The notes under the pieces were generated by a model. The model had not been told where the DNA came from. It did not search any database and saw nothing but the letters and a program-made list of their open reading frames with translations. The position numbers were made by a program, and so were the translations under genes. From contig NZ_MKKA01000055.1 of the NCBI RefSeq assembly GCF_001942405.1, positions 1 to 64,000 of the forward strand: DNA of 64,000 nucleotides. The letters are read 5' to 3'. Positions 1 through 7,087 of the stretch are shown piece by piece; position 1 is the first letter of the stretch, and the number at the start of each line of letters is the position of its first letter. The stretch is from Ornithinimicrobium sp. CNJ-824. GTDB taxonomy: Bacteria; Actinomycetota; Actinomycetes; Actinomycetales; Dermatophilaceae.

Positions 1-1
1 G

Positions 2-70
2 CACAAGACCATCCTCGCCGCGCTCGACCTACCCGAGCCCCGCCGCTACCACGACTTCACCACGAGCTGA
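2..70 (+). CDS. C-terminal fragment of an unknown protein (cut by window edge)
   Basis: An open frame enters from the left edge and ends at a TGA at 68-70. Only 22 residues are visible, finishing RRYHDFTTS. The stretch has normal high-GC codon use, which supports a real gene tail. There is too little to name a family. Confidence 0.35.
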   Translation, partial: HKTILAALDLPEPRRYHDFTTS

Positions 71-192
71 CCGAGCAGCCCCCAGCCCGGCCCTGCGAAG
101 TCCGGCCGGAAGCCTGTAGTAACACGACCCTCGCCCGCCCGAGGTCCACTATCCCGCGCCATCACTGGGAACCTCGCCGATCCGCATGCCTA

Positions 193-393
193 CTATCTGC
201 GGAACTCCGGGTACGACCGGCGCGAACTCGACCGTTCCTGCTGCTCCCAGTGCTCCAGGCTGCATGCCTCGCTGCAAAAGTTCCAGTTCACAGACACGCC
301 GCCGCAGTTCCGACATTCCGTCGTCCAGTCCTCAGAGTCATCTTCAGCGACACTTGATGCCTTGCGAAAAAAACCCACCCTTCCACCCTTCAT
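193..393 (-). CDS. Small Cys4 (zinc-ribbon-like) protein, hypothetical
   Basis: This 66-residue frame has two paired cysteine knuckles, C27-x2-C30 and C40-x3-C44, in the context CRNCGG...NFCSEACS. That is the look of a small zinc-binding domain. A basic N-terminus and a basic C-terminal tail (RSSSRRSYPEFRR) flank it. There is no clear ribosome binding site before the ATG. The opposite strand also has a 127-residue open frame, but it is low complexity and less protein-like. Real coding status is uncertain; the cysteine spacing is the main support. Confidence 0.4.
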   Translation of the reverse strand: MKGGRVGFFRKASSVAEDDSEDWTTECRNCGGVSVNWNFCSEACSLEHWEQQERSSSRRSYPEFRR

Positions 394-626
394 TGGATCG
401 CCAGATCGCTCCTGCCCAGTCGACGCCGACTCGGCACATCAGGTGCAGTTGCAGCCTATCTCCTATGCGCATCGCGTGCCCAGCATGCGAAGGCAGCACG
501 CAAGTGGCCACCCCACCCACTAACTCTCCCAGATGCACGTCCTGCGGAGAGACAGCTTCCAGCGCCTGATGATCGCGCTCGGGCGGTCCCCATGCACCGC
601 CATGCCCGGACCTCTACAGTCACCAT

Positions 627-767
627 ATGACTTGTCCCACCTGTGGAGACTCTCTCATCGCGATGCGGAACGACGACCCCGCATACGGGCCGGCAGTGCT
701 CTACTTCTGCGAGACCGCTGGCGCCGCCCACATCCCCTACGGATGGCAGCCTGAAAGCCGCCGCTGA
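627..767 (+). CDS. Small zinc-ribbon-type protein, 46 aa
   Basis: A 46-residue frame starts MTCPTCGDSL and continues through a tyrosine-rich stretch to YFCETAGAAH and a C-terminal PESRR. The N-terminal CPTCG knuckle plus a later cysteine and histidine suggest a small zinc ribbon of the kind common beside actinobacterial accessory genes. It is too short for ordinary gene callers. The start has no clear Shine-Dalgarno sequence. A longer minus-strand frame (456-827) overlaps it but reads like a shadow. Function is unknown. Confidence 0.45.
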   Translation: MTCPTCGDSLIAMRNDDPAYGPAVLYFCETAGAAHIPYGWQPESRR

Positions 768-976
768 CCCCGTTTTAAGGTGAGGACGCAGCCTGTGCGC
801 CAGCAACTCGAGGGCCCGCAGCGGCATTTCCGGATGGTTGCCGAGCTCGGCTGGAGTGACTACCCATAAGGGCGTGGAAAGGCGAAGGTCACCCCGGCGT
901 CGTCCTGCGCCAGCTCCTACTGCTGAGCCTGCTGCCGTTCAAGCGCGCGTGGCGCCTCGTCCGCTAGTGTCCGTGT

Positions 977-1453
977 ATGGCACGCAGGGTCGCAGTCGTG
1001 GGGTTGGCGCTGGCCGTTCTCGGCAGCCTTCTGATGGTGTGGGGACAACCCCCGTTGCGGGTCGCCCGTACGGTCCCGGTCGACTATCTCAGCAACTTCG
1101 TGCTGGCTTTATTGCCTATCGTCGGCAGGCTTCTTGCCTCGGTTGGGGCCGTGACGATCGCGTTCGCCGTGTTGATCAACGTCACCGGGCGATCACCTGT
1201 CACTGTACGTTCGAGACTGCTGCTCGTGGCGGGCTTTGCTCTTGTGCTCGTGGCGATGCTCGCTGAGGCGGGCCTGGTCTCGTACTTCATGAACGTTGAT
1301 CGGATCCGCATGATGCTGGCCGTGGTGAGCGTTACAGCACTGGCACAGGCGGTGGGCGCCGCCCTGCTCTCGCTATGGCTGACCGGGCTCCTAACAGCGC
1401 ATGTTCCCCTCGCACGTCAGCCCGTGGGAGCAAGGGACATTGCTGCTCGTTGA
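977..1453 (+). CDS. Small four-helix integral membrane protein, hypothetical
   Basis: This 158-residue protein has four predicted hydrophobic helices (about residues 5-24, 42-64, 80-103 and 112-136), joined by short loops with arginines and ending in a short polar tail. An N-terminal MARR followed directly by a helix suggests a membrane anchor, not a cleaved signal. No recognisable family motif is present. It lies 78 bases before an alpha/beta hydrolase gene on the same strand, but co-transcription is only possible, not shown. No convincing ribosome binding site precedes the ATG. Confidence 0.6.
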   Translation: MARRVAVVGLALAVLGSLLMVWGQPPLRVARTVPVDYLSNFVLALLPIVGRLLASVGAVTIAFAVLINVTGRSPVTVRSRLLLVAGFALVLVAMLAEAGLVSYFMNVDRIRMMLAVVSVTALAQAVGAALLSLWLTGLLTAHVPLARQPVGARDIAAR

Positions 1454-1531
1454 CGAGTCCGCCGTGGAGGGGAAACTGGCCCGCCTTCGAGCGGACAGCG
1501 GCAGAACAGGGCGTGCCTGGGTGGATGACGA

Positions 1532-2215
1532 ATGACTCGGACTACTGTCTCTTCAGTGAGGTACTACGTGCATGGAGCTGGTCGCTCTGGCGCGCAGGCA
1601 TGGCCTGAGCAGGCGGCTGAGACGGCGGTCTTCGCCGACCACGGATCGGCGGGCAGCGCCGCCGAGAAGGCAGCAGCGGTAGGACAACAGGCACCCGCTA
1701 CTCCCTATGCCGTCGTCGCTCATTCCCTTGGTGCCGTGATAACCGTGCTCGCCATGCGCGGGCACAACCTGTCTCCATCACACCTCGTACTCGTGGAGCC
1801 GGCACTTTACGACATCGCACGCGGGAACCCAGCCATTGAGGCGCACATCGAACCGATGACCCGTGCACGCGACAGGGCCAAGAAGGGAGATCTGTTCGGC
1901 TACTGGCAGATCGTCAAGCCGATGCTGTTCGGCAAGACCGCCACGGGCGACGCCTGGGATAAAGATCAAGAAATCGCGGCGCGGTTCGCCAGCTTGGAAG
2001 CGCCGTGGGGCCACCAGATCGACCCAGCCTTCGCCCGTTCCGTGCCGACTCTGGTCCTCACAGGTGGCTGGAACGACGAGTACGAGGCCATCGCCACGGT
2101 CCTCGCACAGGCGGGTGCGTCCACGGTGGTCCTCACAGGCAAAGACCACCGGGTCCAAGATCACCCTGACTTCCACGCGACCGTCGAAGCCTTCTTGGCA
2201 AGCAACCGCTGGTGA
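1532..2215 (+). CDS. Alpha/beta hydrolase fold protein
   Basis: This 227-residue protein has the landmarks of a compact cytosolic alpha/beta hydrolase. These are an oxyanion HGAG near residue 14, a nucleophile elbow AHSLG with Ser65, and a late GKDHRVQDH segment supplying the catalytic histidine. A downstream VLTGGWND segment probably holds the acid. The short length and the missing lid domain fit the RsbQ/MhpC-like or esterase-like small hydrolases. The substrate cannot be inferred. It sits alone between a small membrane protein and a converging peptidase gene. Confidence 0.8.
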   Translation: MTRTTVSSVRYYVHGAGRSGAQAWPEQAAETAVFADHGSAGSAAEKAAAVGQQAPATPYAVVAHSLGAVITVLAMRGHNLSPSHLVLVEPALYDIARGNPAIEAHIEPMTRARDRAKKGDLFGYWQIVKPMLFGKTATGDAWDKDQEIAARFASLEAPWGHQIDPAFARSVPTLVLTGGWNDEYEAIATVLAQAGASTVVLTGKDHRVQDHPDFHATVEAFLASNRW

Positions 2216-2532
2216 CCGAACGCCGCCCCTCTGGGTGCGGCAAGGACGTGTCCATCAGCACCGCGAGACCCAGCAGGTGTAGCGCCCCGCGTGCTTCAGG
2301 CGGCAAAGTCGGACGAGCGTAGCCGTCCTCCACGCGGCAGTTCCGGATGCCACTGCTGCTTCGCGAGAGGCTCGCTGTTCGGCCAGTCTCGGGTGACGTT
2401 GATCGCCAGATCTGGAGACATTTACTAGTGGCTGCCTTGTTCCGCATATGTGCATGGCTGATGCAGCTCTTTTTGCAAATAGGCACTTGTCTACTTCTGG
2501 CCCCTCGGGCGCCCTTCAGCTTCGTTAGGAGA
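2216..2532. other. Gene-poor gap between converging genes
   Basis: This stretch separates the hydrolase gene from the converging ImmA/IrrE-type gene. It is distinctly AT-richer than the core (for example around 2420-2480) and holds only short frames without recognisable motifs. I see no strong hairpin, tRNA or repeat in it. Confidence 0.5.
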
Positions 2533-3171
2533 TCAAAGTGAGGTGGACAGCACCACCAATTGACGATCCGCGCCAAGAGCAATTTCTCCCCGCGGAGGGC
2601 GACCTCCCTGGGCGCCTCTAAGCCTTTTCCCGCACGACCAGATGACCTCAACTGGGTCGCCGGCGTTATCCATACGCCAACATTCCACACGAACAGATGG
2701 CATCAGTTGGCAGACCCGTCTCGTAGCCGCCTCTACTGATGCATCACAACTTCGTGCCAACTCAATCAACCCCTGGGCGAGTGCGACTGGCGACCCCGCG
2801 AGTGGTACGTGCTCTTGAATTACGTTACGTGGAAAGAGTATCGCACCCGCCACGTAATCACTGGCGCGCTCCGAGCGCTGCGCGTCATAAGGAACCACAT
2901 GGGGCCACGTATTACATATATGGTGGCCCAGTTCGTGGGCAATGCTGAATCGCTCACGGTGGGTAAACTCCGTAGGAGTTCCTCCACGCCAGGTGTCCTG
3001 GAGGAGGATTTCACCTTCCGCGGCGTTCAGCACCGCCTCGCCCGATGAGAGCTGTGATCGCCTTATAGCAAGTCCAAGGCGCAAGGCCATCGCCTGTAAA
3101 TTGACTGGAGCTTCTTCGGGCCTGAGCATCCGAAGAAGTAGGTCCAGCGGCTGAAGGGGCGTTGCGCTCAC
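2533..3171 (-). CDS. ImmA/IrrE family zinc metallopeptidase
   Basis: The protein carries the gluzincin signature HELGHH at about residues 79-84 of the 212-residue form, in the context RERFSIAHELGHH. A downstream ERASDYVAGAILFP segment supplies the third metal ligand, as in ImmA/IrrE (DUF955) peptidases. Family members cut XRE-type repressors, as ImmA cuts ImmR and IrrE cuts DdrO, switching on mobile elements or stress genes. I chose the GTG at 3171 because it follows the upstream stop by 4 bases with GGAG about 10 bases before it. An ATG at 3216 would give 227 residues with a 41-base overlap. It is the second gene of a two-gene unit with the HD hydrolase. The C-terminal 60 residues are not family-conserved as far as I can tell. 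Confidence 0.82.
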   Translation of the reverse strand: MSATPLQPLDLLLRMLRPEEAPVNLQAMALRLGLAIRRSQLSSGEAVLNAAEGEILLQDTWRGGTPTEFTHRERFSIAHELGHHICNTWPHVVPYDAQRSERASDYVAGAILFPRNVIQEHVPLAGSPVALAQGLIELARSCDASVEAATRRVCQLMPSVRVECWRMDNAGDPVEVIWSCGKRLRGAQGGRPPRGEIALGADRQLVVLSTSL

Positions 3172-3175
3172 GTTC

Positions 3176-4954
3176 TCAGGCTCCGTTAGGAAATAGTGCT
3201 GGCATCCCCGAAGCATAACGCGCCCATGGGGTGGATCGACTTCGAGCCGCAGTATCGTACTCGCGGTAAGTCCCCAGTTCGAGACCCCGCGCCCTGGCTA
3301 CTCGCGCGCGGAGGTCTCGCCAATGTTCCTCATCGCTACTTGACCAGCGTTTCAGGGCGAGGAGCGCAACGTCTCGAAATGCCTGATTGGCGCGCATTCC
3401 CTTGAGTTGCGAGATGGCGGCGTTGCTGAGAAGGACCTCGAAGCGCTCGAGCGATTCGAAACGTTGCTGCTGTGAGCGAAAATACACGTCTATTATCGCT
3501 TCGACGGACGGGTCCGCCTTTTCTTCGTCCGCACGTCCCTCTTGGATGACCGGAAATGCGTCACCATCTAGGCGCAGCCACAAATTTGGGTCTTTATGCC
3601 CGGGCTTGACGCCACTGGAATATATCACGACGTCGCCCGGGACTAGGCCGAAGTCTGCTTCTAAACGACGCGCGAACGCTGTCCGCGGAGTTGCGCCAGA
3701 CGGGCCGGAGAAGAGCTTCACTGCATTGCGGAACCGGTCGGGCTCATAACTGGGAGAAAGTGAGAACTCGGTCTTATGCAAACGACGCAGAACGATAAGA
3801 TCGAGCAACTCCAACACTTGCTCGTGCTCCAACATGGTCTCGTCGTCAAGTTGAGGTGAAGTCGCGAGACGTCGTCGGATCACGTCGTCTACCAACCTCA
3901 ACATGCCGTCCTCATCGGCATACTCAGAGCAGCTGAGCCTCTCAACCTCGGCCAGATCGATTTCCGCGAGAACGCCTGTGGTGGCAAAATGCCCGAGGAC
4001 TCTATCCAACATTGCCGCAGAACTGGATTTTGCGGGATGTCTGTAAACCACTTGAGTCATCTCGAATCGACTCCCCAGTAGGGCAGCGACCGCAGTCGCA
4101 GCATCCTTCTTGTATCGACGTTGATAGCCGAGGTCTACTACAATCCTCGCCGCGGATTCGCCTGTGTTTTCGCCGGGAGGGATGCATGGGAGCAGGTATT
4201 GCAGCAGGCGCGGGTTGTATGACCCTGCTTCGATGCCTGAAGAATGTTGGTCCCGCCGTAGGTAGTCAATCACGTCTGCAGAAACGGGCCCGACAAGGAG
4301 TTCCCTACAGAGCCCGACCCGGAATCGCCCTTCGTCGTAACGACCGGGCTGGACTCTTGCATCTTTGGCTGTTAGCTCCAGAACCAGGTCAAGAACTTTC
4401 ACACTGCGTCTGACCACTTTGCTGCGCACGCTGCCGTATGTCCTTTCGAGCAGTGTCTCAAGCGGCCAGCCCACAAGAAGGCGTTCGGAAACTTCGCTCA
4501 TTCGTGGACGTTCTTGTGATAGTGGTCGATAGGATTCCATGCGGGCCACCAGACGCATCCGCTCCAAGGAGTCATGGCCCCGGAGCAAGCCCAACTCATC
4601 TTCGAGCGTGTGTCCGTACGGTAAGTGCCCGACGTCGTGAATCAAAGCGGCCAGCCGAACGAAGACGCGCTCCTCTTCGGTGAACTGACGCCCCAGTCGC
4701 CATGAAGACATAGGATAAGACTTCCGCGAATCAGCAGCAATGTTGGCATCCATTGAATCCATGAGCAGAGTCGCGGCCTGCAGGGTTCCCAACACGTGTG
4801 GGAAGCGCGAATGCTCGGCAGCCGGAAACACATGATTCGCACCGCCGAGCTGCGCGACGCGTCTCAATCGTTGGACGGCGGGGTGGTCATACACAGCCCT
4901 CTCTGCTGGACTGCACCTAATGAAGGAGTACGGAGGGAGCGCGATCTCCTCCAC
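3176..4954 (-). CDS. SAMHD1-like HD-domain phosphohydrolase (putative dNTP triphosphohydrolase)
   Basis: This 592-residue protein begins with a region very like the SAMHD1/COG1078 family: VQRLRRVAQLGG, then HVFPAAEHSRFPHVLG with His53. The HD pair is at 106-107 in LIHDVGHLPYGH, and the fourth metal ligand is Asp227 in SADVIDYLRRD. Such enzymes hydrolyse dNTPs to nucleoside plus triphosphate, which in bacteria can limit phage replication. The C-terminal half (about 330-592) has no recognised domain. The start is a GTG without an obvious ribosome binding site. The next gene, an ImmA/IrrE peptidase, begins within 5 bases of its stop, so the two should be translated together. Family is fairly certain; substrate and role are inferred. 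Confidence 0.82.
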   Translation of the reverse strand: MEEIALPPYSFIRCSPAERAVYDHPAVQRLRRVAQLGGANHVFPAAEHSRFPHVLGTLQAATLLMDSMDANIAADSRKSYPMSSWRLGRQFTEEERVFVRLAALIHDVGHLPYGHTLEDELGLLRGHDSLERMRLVARMESYRPLSQERPRMSEVSERLLVGWPLETLLERTYGSVRSKVVRRSVKVLDLVLELTAKDARVQPGRYDEGRFRVGLCRELLVGPVSADVIDYLRRDQHSSGIEAGSYNPRLLQYLLPCIPPGENTGESAARIVVDLGYQRRYKKDAATAVAALLGSRFEMTQVVYRHPAKSSSAAMLDRVLGHFATTGVLAEIDLAEVERLSCSEYADEDGMLRLVDDVIRRRLATSPQLDDETMLEHEQVLELLDLIVLRRLHKTEFSLSPSYEPDRFRNAVKLFSGPSGATPRTAFARRLEADFGLVPGDVVIYSSGVKPGHKDPNLWLRLDGDAFPVIQEGRADEEKADPSVEAIIDVYFRSQQQRFESLERFEVLLSNAAISQLKGMRANQAFRDVALLALKRWSSSDEEHWRDLRARVARARGLELGTYREYDTAARSRSTPWARYASGMPALFPNGA

Positions 4955-5113
4955 CGTGGCGTCATGGAGAAGCGGATCACCTTGGAGCTGGCTGCGTGCT
5001 CGTAGCGCTTTGCGCCGGCGCTGAGGGCATCGCGCCGTCCAGTGGGCACTTCCCGGGCAAGAGTAGGCTCCGGCATGCTCGCGACCTCCGTGGCGTAAGG
5101 TGTCCGACTGTAG

Positions 5114-5560
5114 TCACGCTACAGAGGCACGTCTATAACGTCGGCGCAGGCTCCCTGTTTCCCGGCGCGTCCACCGTCGGCCCTCGGCGTCAGCAAAACT
5201 GACTCGGACGCCAAAGAGCCGGGGGTTCACTCGGTCGGAGCCGTGAGCCGGGTGCTTGAAACGGAACTCCGTGCATTCTCCTGGTCCGATCCGCCAAGCA
5301 AGCGTCTCCTCGAGCGGCCAGGCCCCACTTGCGGCCGTGACCTGCACCTGCACGTCGAACACTGGTCGGGGGCCTCTGTTGTGAACTTGGACGCCAGTCT
5401 CGCTGCCAACGTAGGCGTCCACCTGACTAGCGTCTCGCCGACGTCTGTCACGCACTTGGTGCGCCAGCGTCACAACCGACACGAGGAGTGCTGCCAGCGC
5501 GAGGACGGCCAGGATCCAGTCAGGCCACGTACCGTAGGGCACGGTGGAAGGCGAAGACAT
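5114..5560 (-). CDS. Single-pass membrane protein, hypothetical
   Basis: I start this 148-residue protein at the ATG at 5560, which has GGGA about 7 bases upstream. A longer frame to 5734 lacks support. A single helix lies near residues 15-37, followed by a basic stop-transfer stretch (RDRRRRDAS) and a soluble C-terminal domain of about 100 residues rich in beta-type sequence (VQVHNRGPRPVFDVQVQV). The layout resembles accessory-gene membrane anchors with a cytoplasmic immunoglobulin-like domain. I do not recognise the family. It is transcribed in the same direction as the HD hydrolase and lies 159 bases upstream of it, so a shared transcript is possible. Confidence 0.6.
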   Translation of the reverse strand: MSSPSTVPYGTWPDWILAVLALAALLVSVVTLAHQVRDRRRRDASQVDAYVGSETGVQVHNRGPRPVFDVQVQVTAASGAWPLEETLAWRIGPGECTEFRFKHPAHGSDRVNPRLFGVRVSFADAEGRRWTRRETGSLRRRYRRASVA

Positions 5561-5675
5561 GTCGTTCCCAACTGGTCGACGGGCCAGGAGTATGTCAATC
5601 TTGACATGACCGATCGAGGGGAGCAAGATGGGTTGGCAGTGGACCTCGCGGCAGCTGAGCGGAGGGGTGAACGTC

Positions 5676-6020
5676 ATGGAGTCGGCTGTCTTGGCATGCA
5701 TGGACCGCAGTGCAGACCAGGGCGGGTCGCGCAAGGCGGCAGGGCAGGCCTTCGTTGGTCACCTGGACGCCATTGCCCGAGTTGGACCAGCCGCGGCCAT
5801 ACCGACGCAGGGCGTTAGATGGTCGTACCTCGACGTCCCGCCCCCGCTCCAGCTGTATTGGGCGGTGGATCCGAGGTGTACGCGCCAGCTGTGCTTGGTC
5901 GCCCTCGATTGGCGCTGGTGTGACGACCAACCCAGCGGTCGCGCCAAGTCCCACGAAGAATGCATCGATGTCGCCGCCCGGCGCTTGACGGAGTTGCTCC
6001 CTTCTCAAGACAGGAAATGA
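5676..6020 (+). CDS. Possible toxin partner of the XRE gene, hypothetical
   Basis: A 114-residue frame starts at an ATG with a good GGAGGGG about 9 bases upstream and ends one base before the XRE regulator's ATG. The C-terminal half (PLQLYWAVDPRCTRQLCLVALDW, then a hydrophilic helix with HEECIDVAARRL) loosely resembles the beta-sheet and terminal helix of HigB/RelE-type toxins. The N-terminal half does not. Tight coupling in toxin-first order fits HigBA systems. It could equally be a short unrelated gene. A minus-strand frame covers the same interval but has poorer protein character. Confidence 0.4.
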   Translation: MESAVLACMDRSADQGGSRKAAGQAFVGHLDAIARVGPAAAIPTQGVRWSYLDVPPPLQLYWAVDPRCTRQLCLVALDWRWCDDQPSGRAKSHEECIDVAARRLTELLPSQDRK

Positions 6021-6021
6021 C

Positions 6022-6432
6022 ATGTCCGGTCTCACCGATTTGATTAACAGGCACGGTTTGGACGAAGGTGAAGGCTCAGCGCAAATTCGCGCCGTTAGAG
6101 TGAGTCGGATGCTGGTCGAACACCTAGCGCGCCTGCGCGAGGAGGCGGGCGTCACCCAGGCGGCGCTAGCTCTCCGCATGGGAACAGACCAGGCGGCGGT
6201 AGCCAAACTGGAGTCTCACAGACACGACCCCCGCCTATCAACTGTGTTGCGCTATGTTGCGGCGCTTGGAGAACCGGGTAGCCAACTGCTAGGCCTTCTC
6301 GAAGGCGTCGCGGATGACCGCTCGGAGGAGGGCAGCGAACATAGTACGGATGGCCACATTCACCTACATGAGAAGAAGCCTCGCACCCGCCCGGGGATGA
6401 TCCCAACTATCGCTCGTTCGCGTCGCCGATAG
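6022..6432 (+). CDS. XRE-family helix-turn-helix regulator / putative antitoxin
   Basis: Residues about 30-95 of this 136-residue protein form a Cro/C1-type helix-turn-helix (LARLREEAGVTQAALALRMG, then AAVAKLESHRHDPRLSTVLRYVAAL). The order and spacing match HigA-like antitoxins and phage-type repressors. The C-terminal 40 residues are basic and probably disordered. It directly follows the possible toxin gene with a one-base gap. As an XRE protein it is also a candidate target of the ImmA/IrrE peptidase encoded about 3 kb away in the same island; that link is inference. Confidence 0.75.
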   Translation: MSGLTDLINRHGLDEGEGSAQIRAVRVSRMLVEHLARLREEAGVTQAALALRMGTDQAAVAKLESHRHDPRLSTVLRYVAALGEPGSQLLGLLEGVADDRSEEGSEHSTDGHIHLHEKKPRTRPGMIPTIARSRRR

Positions 6433-6638
6433 ACACTGCTGAACGGTCATACGTATCTCGAACTACCGCCAAGAACTAGGGTCCAGCGTCTCGTTTGGTC
6501 AGCGACGTTTGCTCGAAGCCCCGGCTCGAACGCGGGGGTCCGTTCACGTCCGTCAAGTCGAGCTTCTGGCGCGACCCGTTCCACCGGCGTGGGAGGCGCG
6601 ACGCATCCTGTCGCGGTCGCCGTGACATCCGCAACTTG

Positions 6639-6783
6639 GCGTGGCAACGATGTAGGGACCCTCGGCGCGCGCCGATCACCTACATATGCCTGAGGAGCGC
6701 GCGCTCATCGGCGTGACAGCGATGTACCGACCCTCGGCGCGCGCCGATCACCGACATATCCCTGAGGAGCGCGCGCTCATCGG
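6639..6783. repeat. Two-copy 72-bp direct repeat with internal palindromes
   Basis: Two tandem copies with a 72-base period start at 6639 and 6711. They share the core CTCGGCGCGCGCCGATCACC and the block TGAGGAGCGCGCGCTCATCGG, with only a handful of mismatches over about 73 aligned positions. Each copy holds two GC-rich palindromes (TCGGCGCGCGCCGA and GAGCGCGCGCTC), and the first also has ATGTAGG paired with CCTACAT. The array ends about 80 bases before the excisionase gene, so it may be its operator or part of the recombination apparatus. The rest of the 6433-6865 gap holds no convincing gene. Confidence 0.85.
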
Positions 6784-6865
6784 AGGTTCCGGCCTCTTAC
6801 GCACCGCGTACTCCTTGGGATCGTGCATGTGAGACCCTGGGTCGCTGTCAGCCGCTTTAGGAGGC

Positions 6866-7087
6866 ATGAGCAGGCACACTTCCCAGGCGGGCACCGCACC
6901 CAAGCGACAGTTCGAGTCTCTCTCCCAGGCGGCCGAGCGGACCGGGCTAAGTACCTACACGCTCCGGCGCAGGATTGCGGACGGCCGGTTGCCGGCATAC
7001 CGCAGCGGGTCTCGCATCATCCGGGTCGACCCTGACGACGTCGACAAGCTGCTGACTCGCATCCCGGCGGTCACCCGGCGCGGCTAG
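6866..7087 (+). CDS. xis: Excisionase-type MerR-like DNA-binding protein
   Basis: This 73-residue protein has a winged-helix excisionase/MerR-like fold: LSQAAERTGLSTYTLRRRIADGRLPAYRSGSR followed by IIRVDPDDVDKLL. It starts at an ATG behind a perfect AGGAGG. Its stop codon (7085-7087) overlaps that of the integrase gene on the other strand (7084-7086) by two bases. Such proteins bend DNA at attachment sites and bias the integrase towards excision, or act as small activators. The tandem repeat just upstream could be its binding region. Confidence 0.8.
   Translation: MSRHTSQAGTAPKRQFESLSQAAERTGLSTYTLRRRIADGRLPAYRSGSRIIRVDPDDVDKLLTRIPAVTRRG

Noticed and set aside
186..569. 127-residue plus-strand frame
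   Set aside because: Low-complexity Ser/Pro/Thr-rich translation with no motif, antisense to a more protein-like cysteine-knuckle frame.
456..827. 123-residue minus-strand frame
   Set aside because: Overlaps the small MTCPTCG gene, has atypical composition and no recognisable motif.
2347..2541. 64-residue hydrophobic plus-strand frame
   Set aside because: No ribosome binding site and it overlaps the end of the peptidase gene; probably chance.
5595..6206. 203-residue minus-strand frame
   Set aside because: Antisense to the coupled toxin-like/XRE pair, which has the ribosome binding site and the recognisable helix-turn-helix.
6495..6716. Short frames around the 72-bp repeat
   Set aside because: The translations follow the repeat and carry no protein-like pattern.
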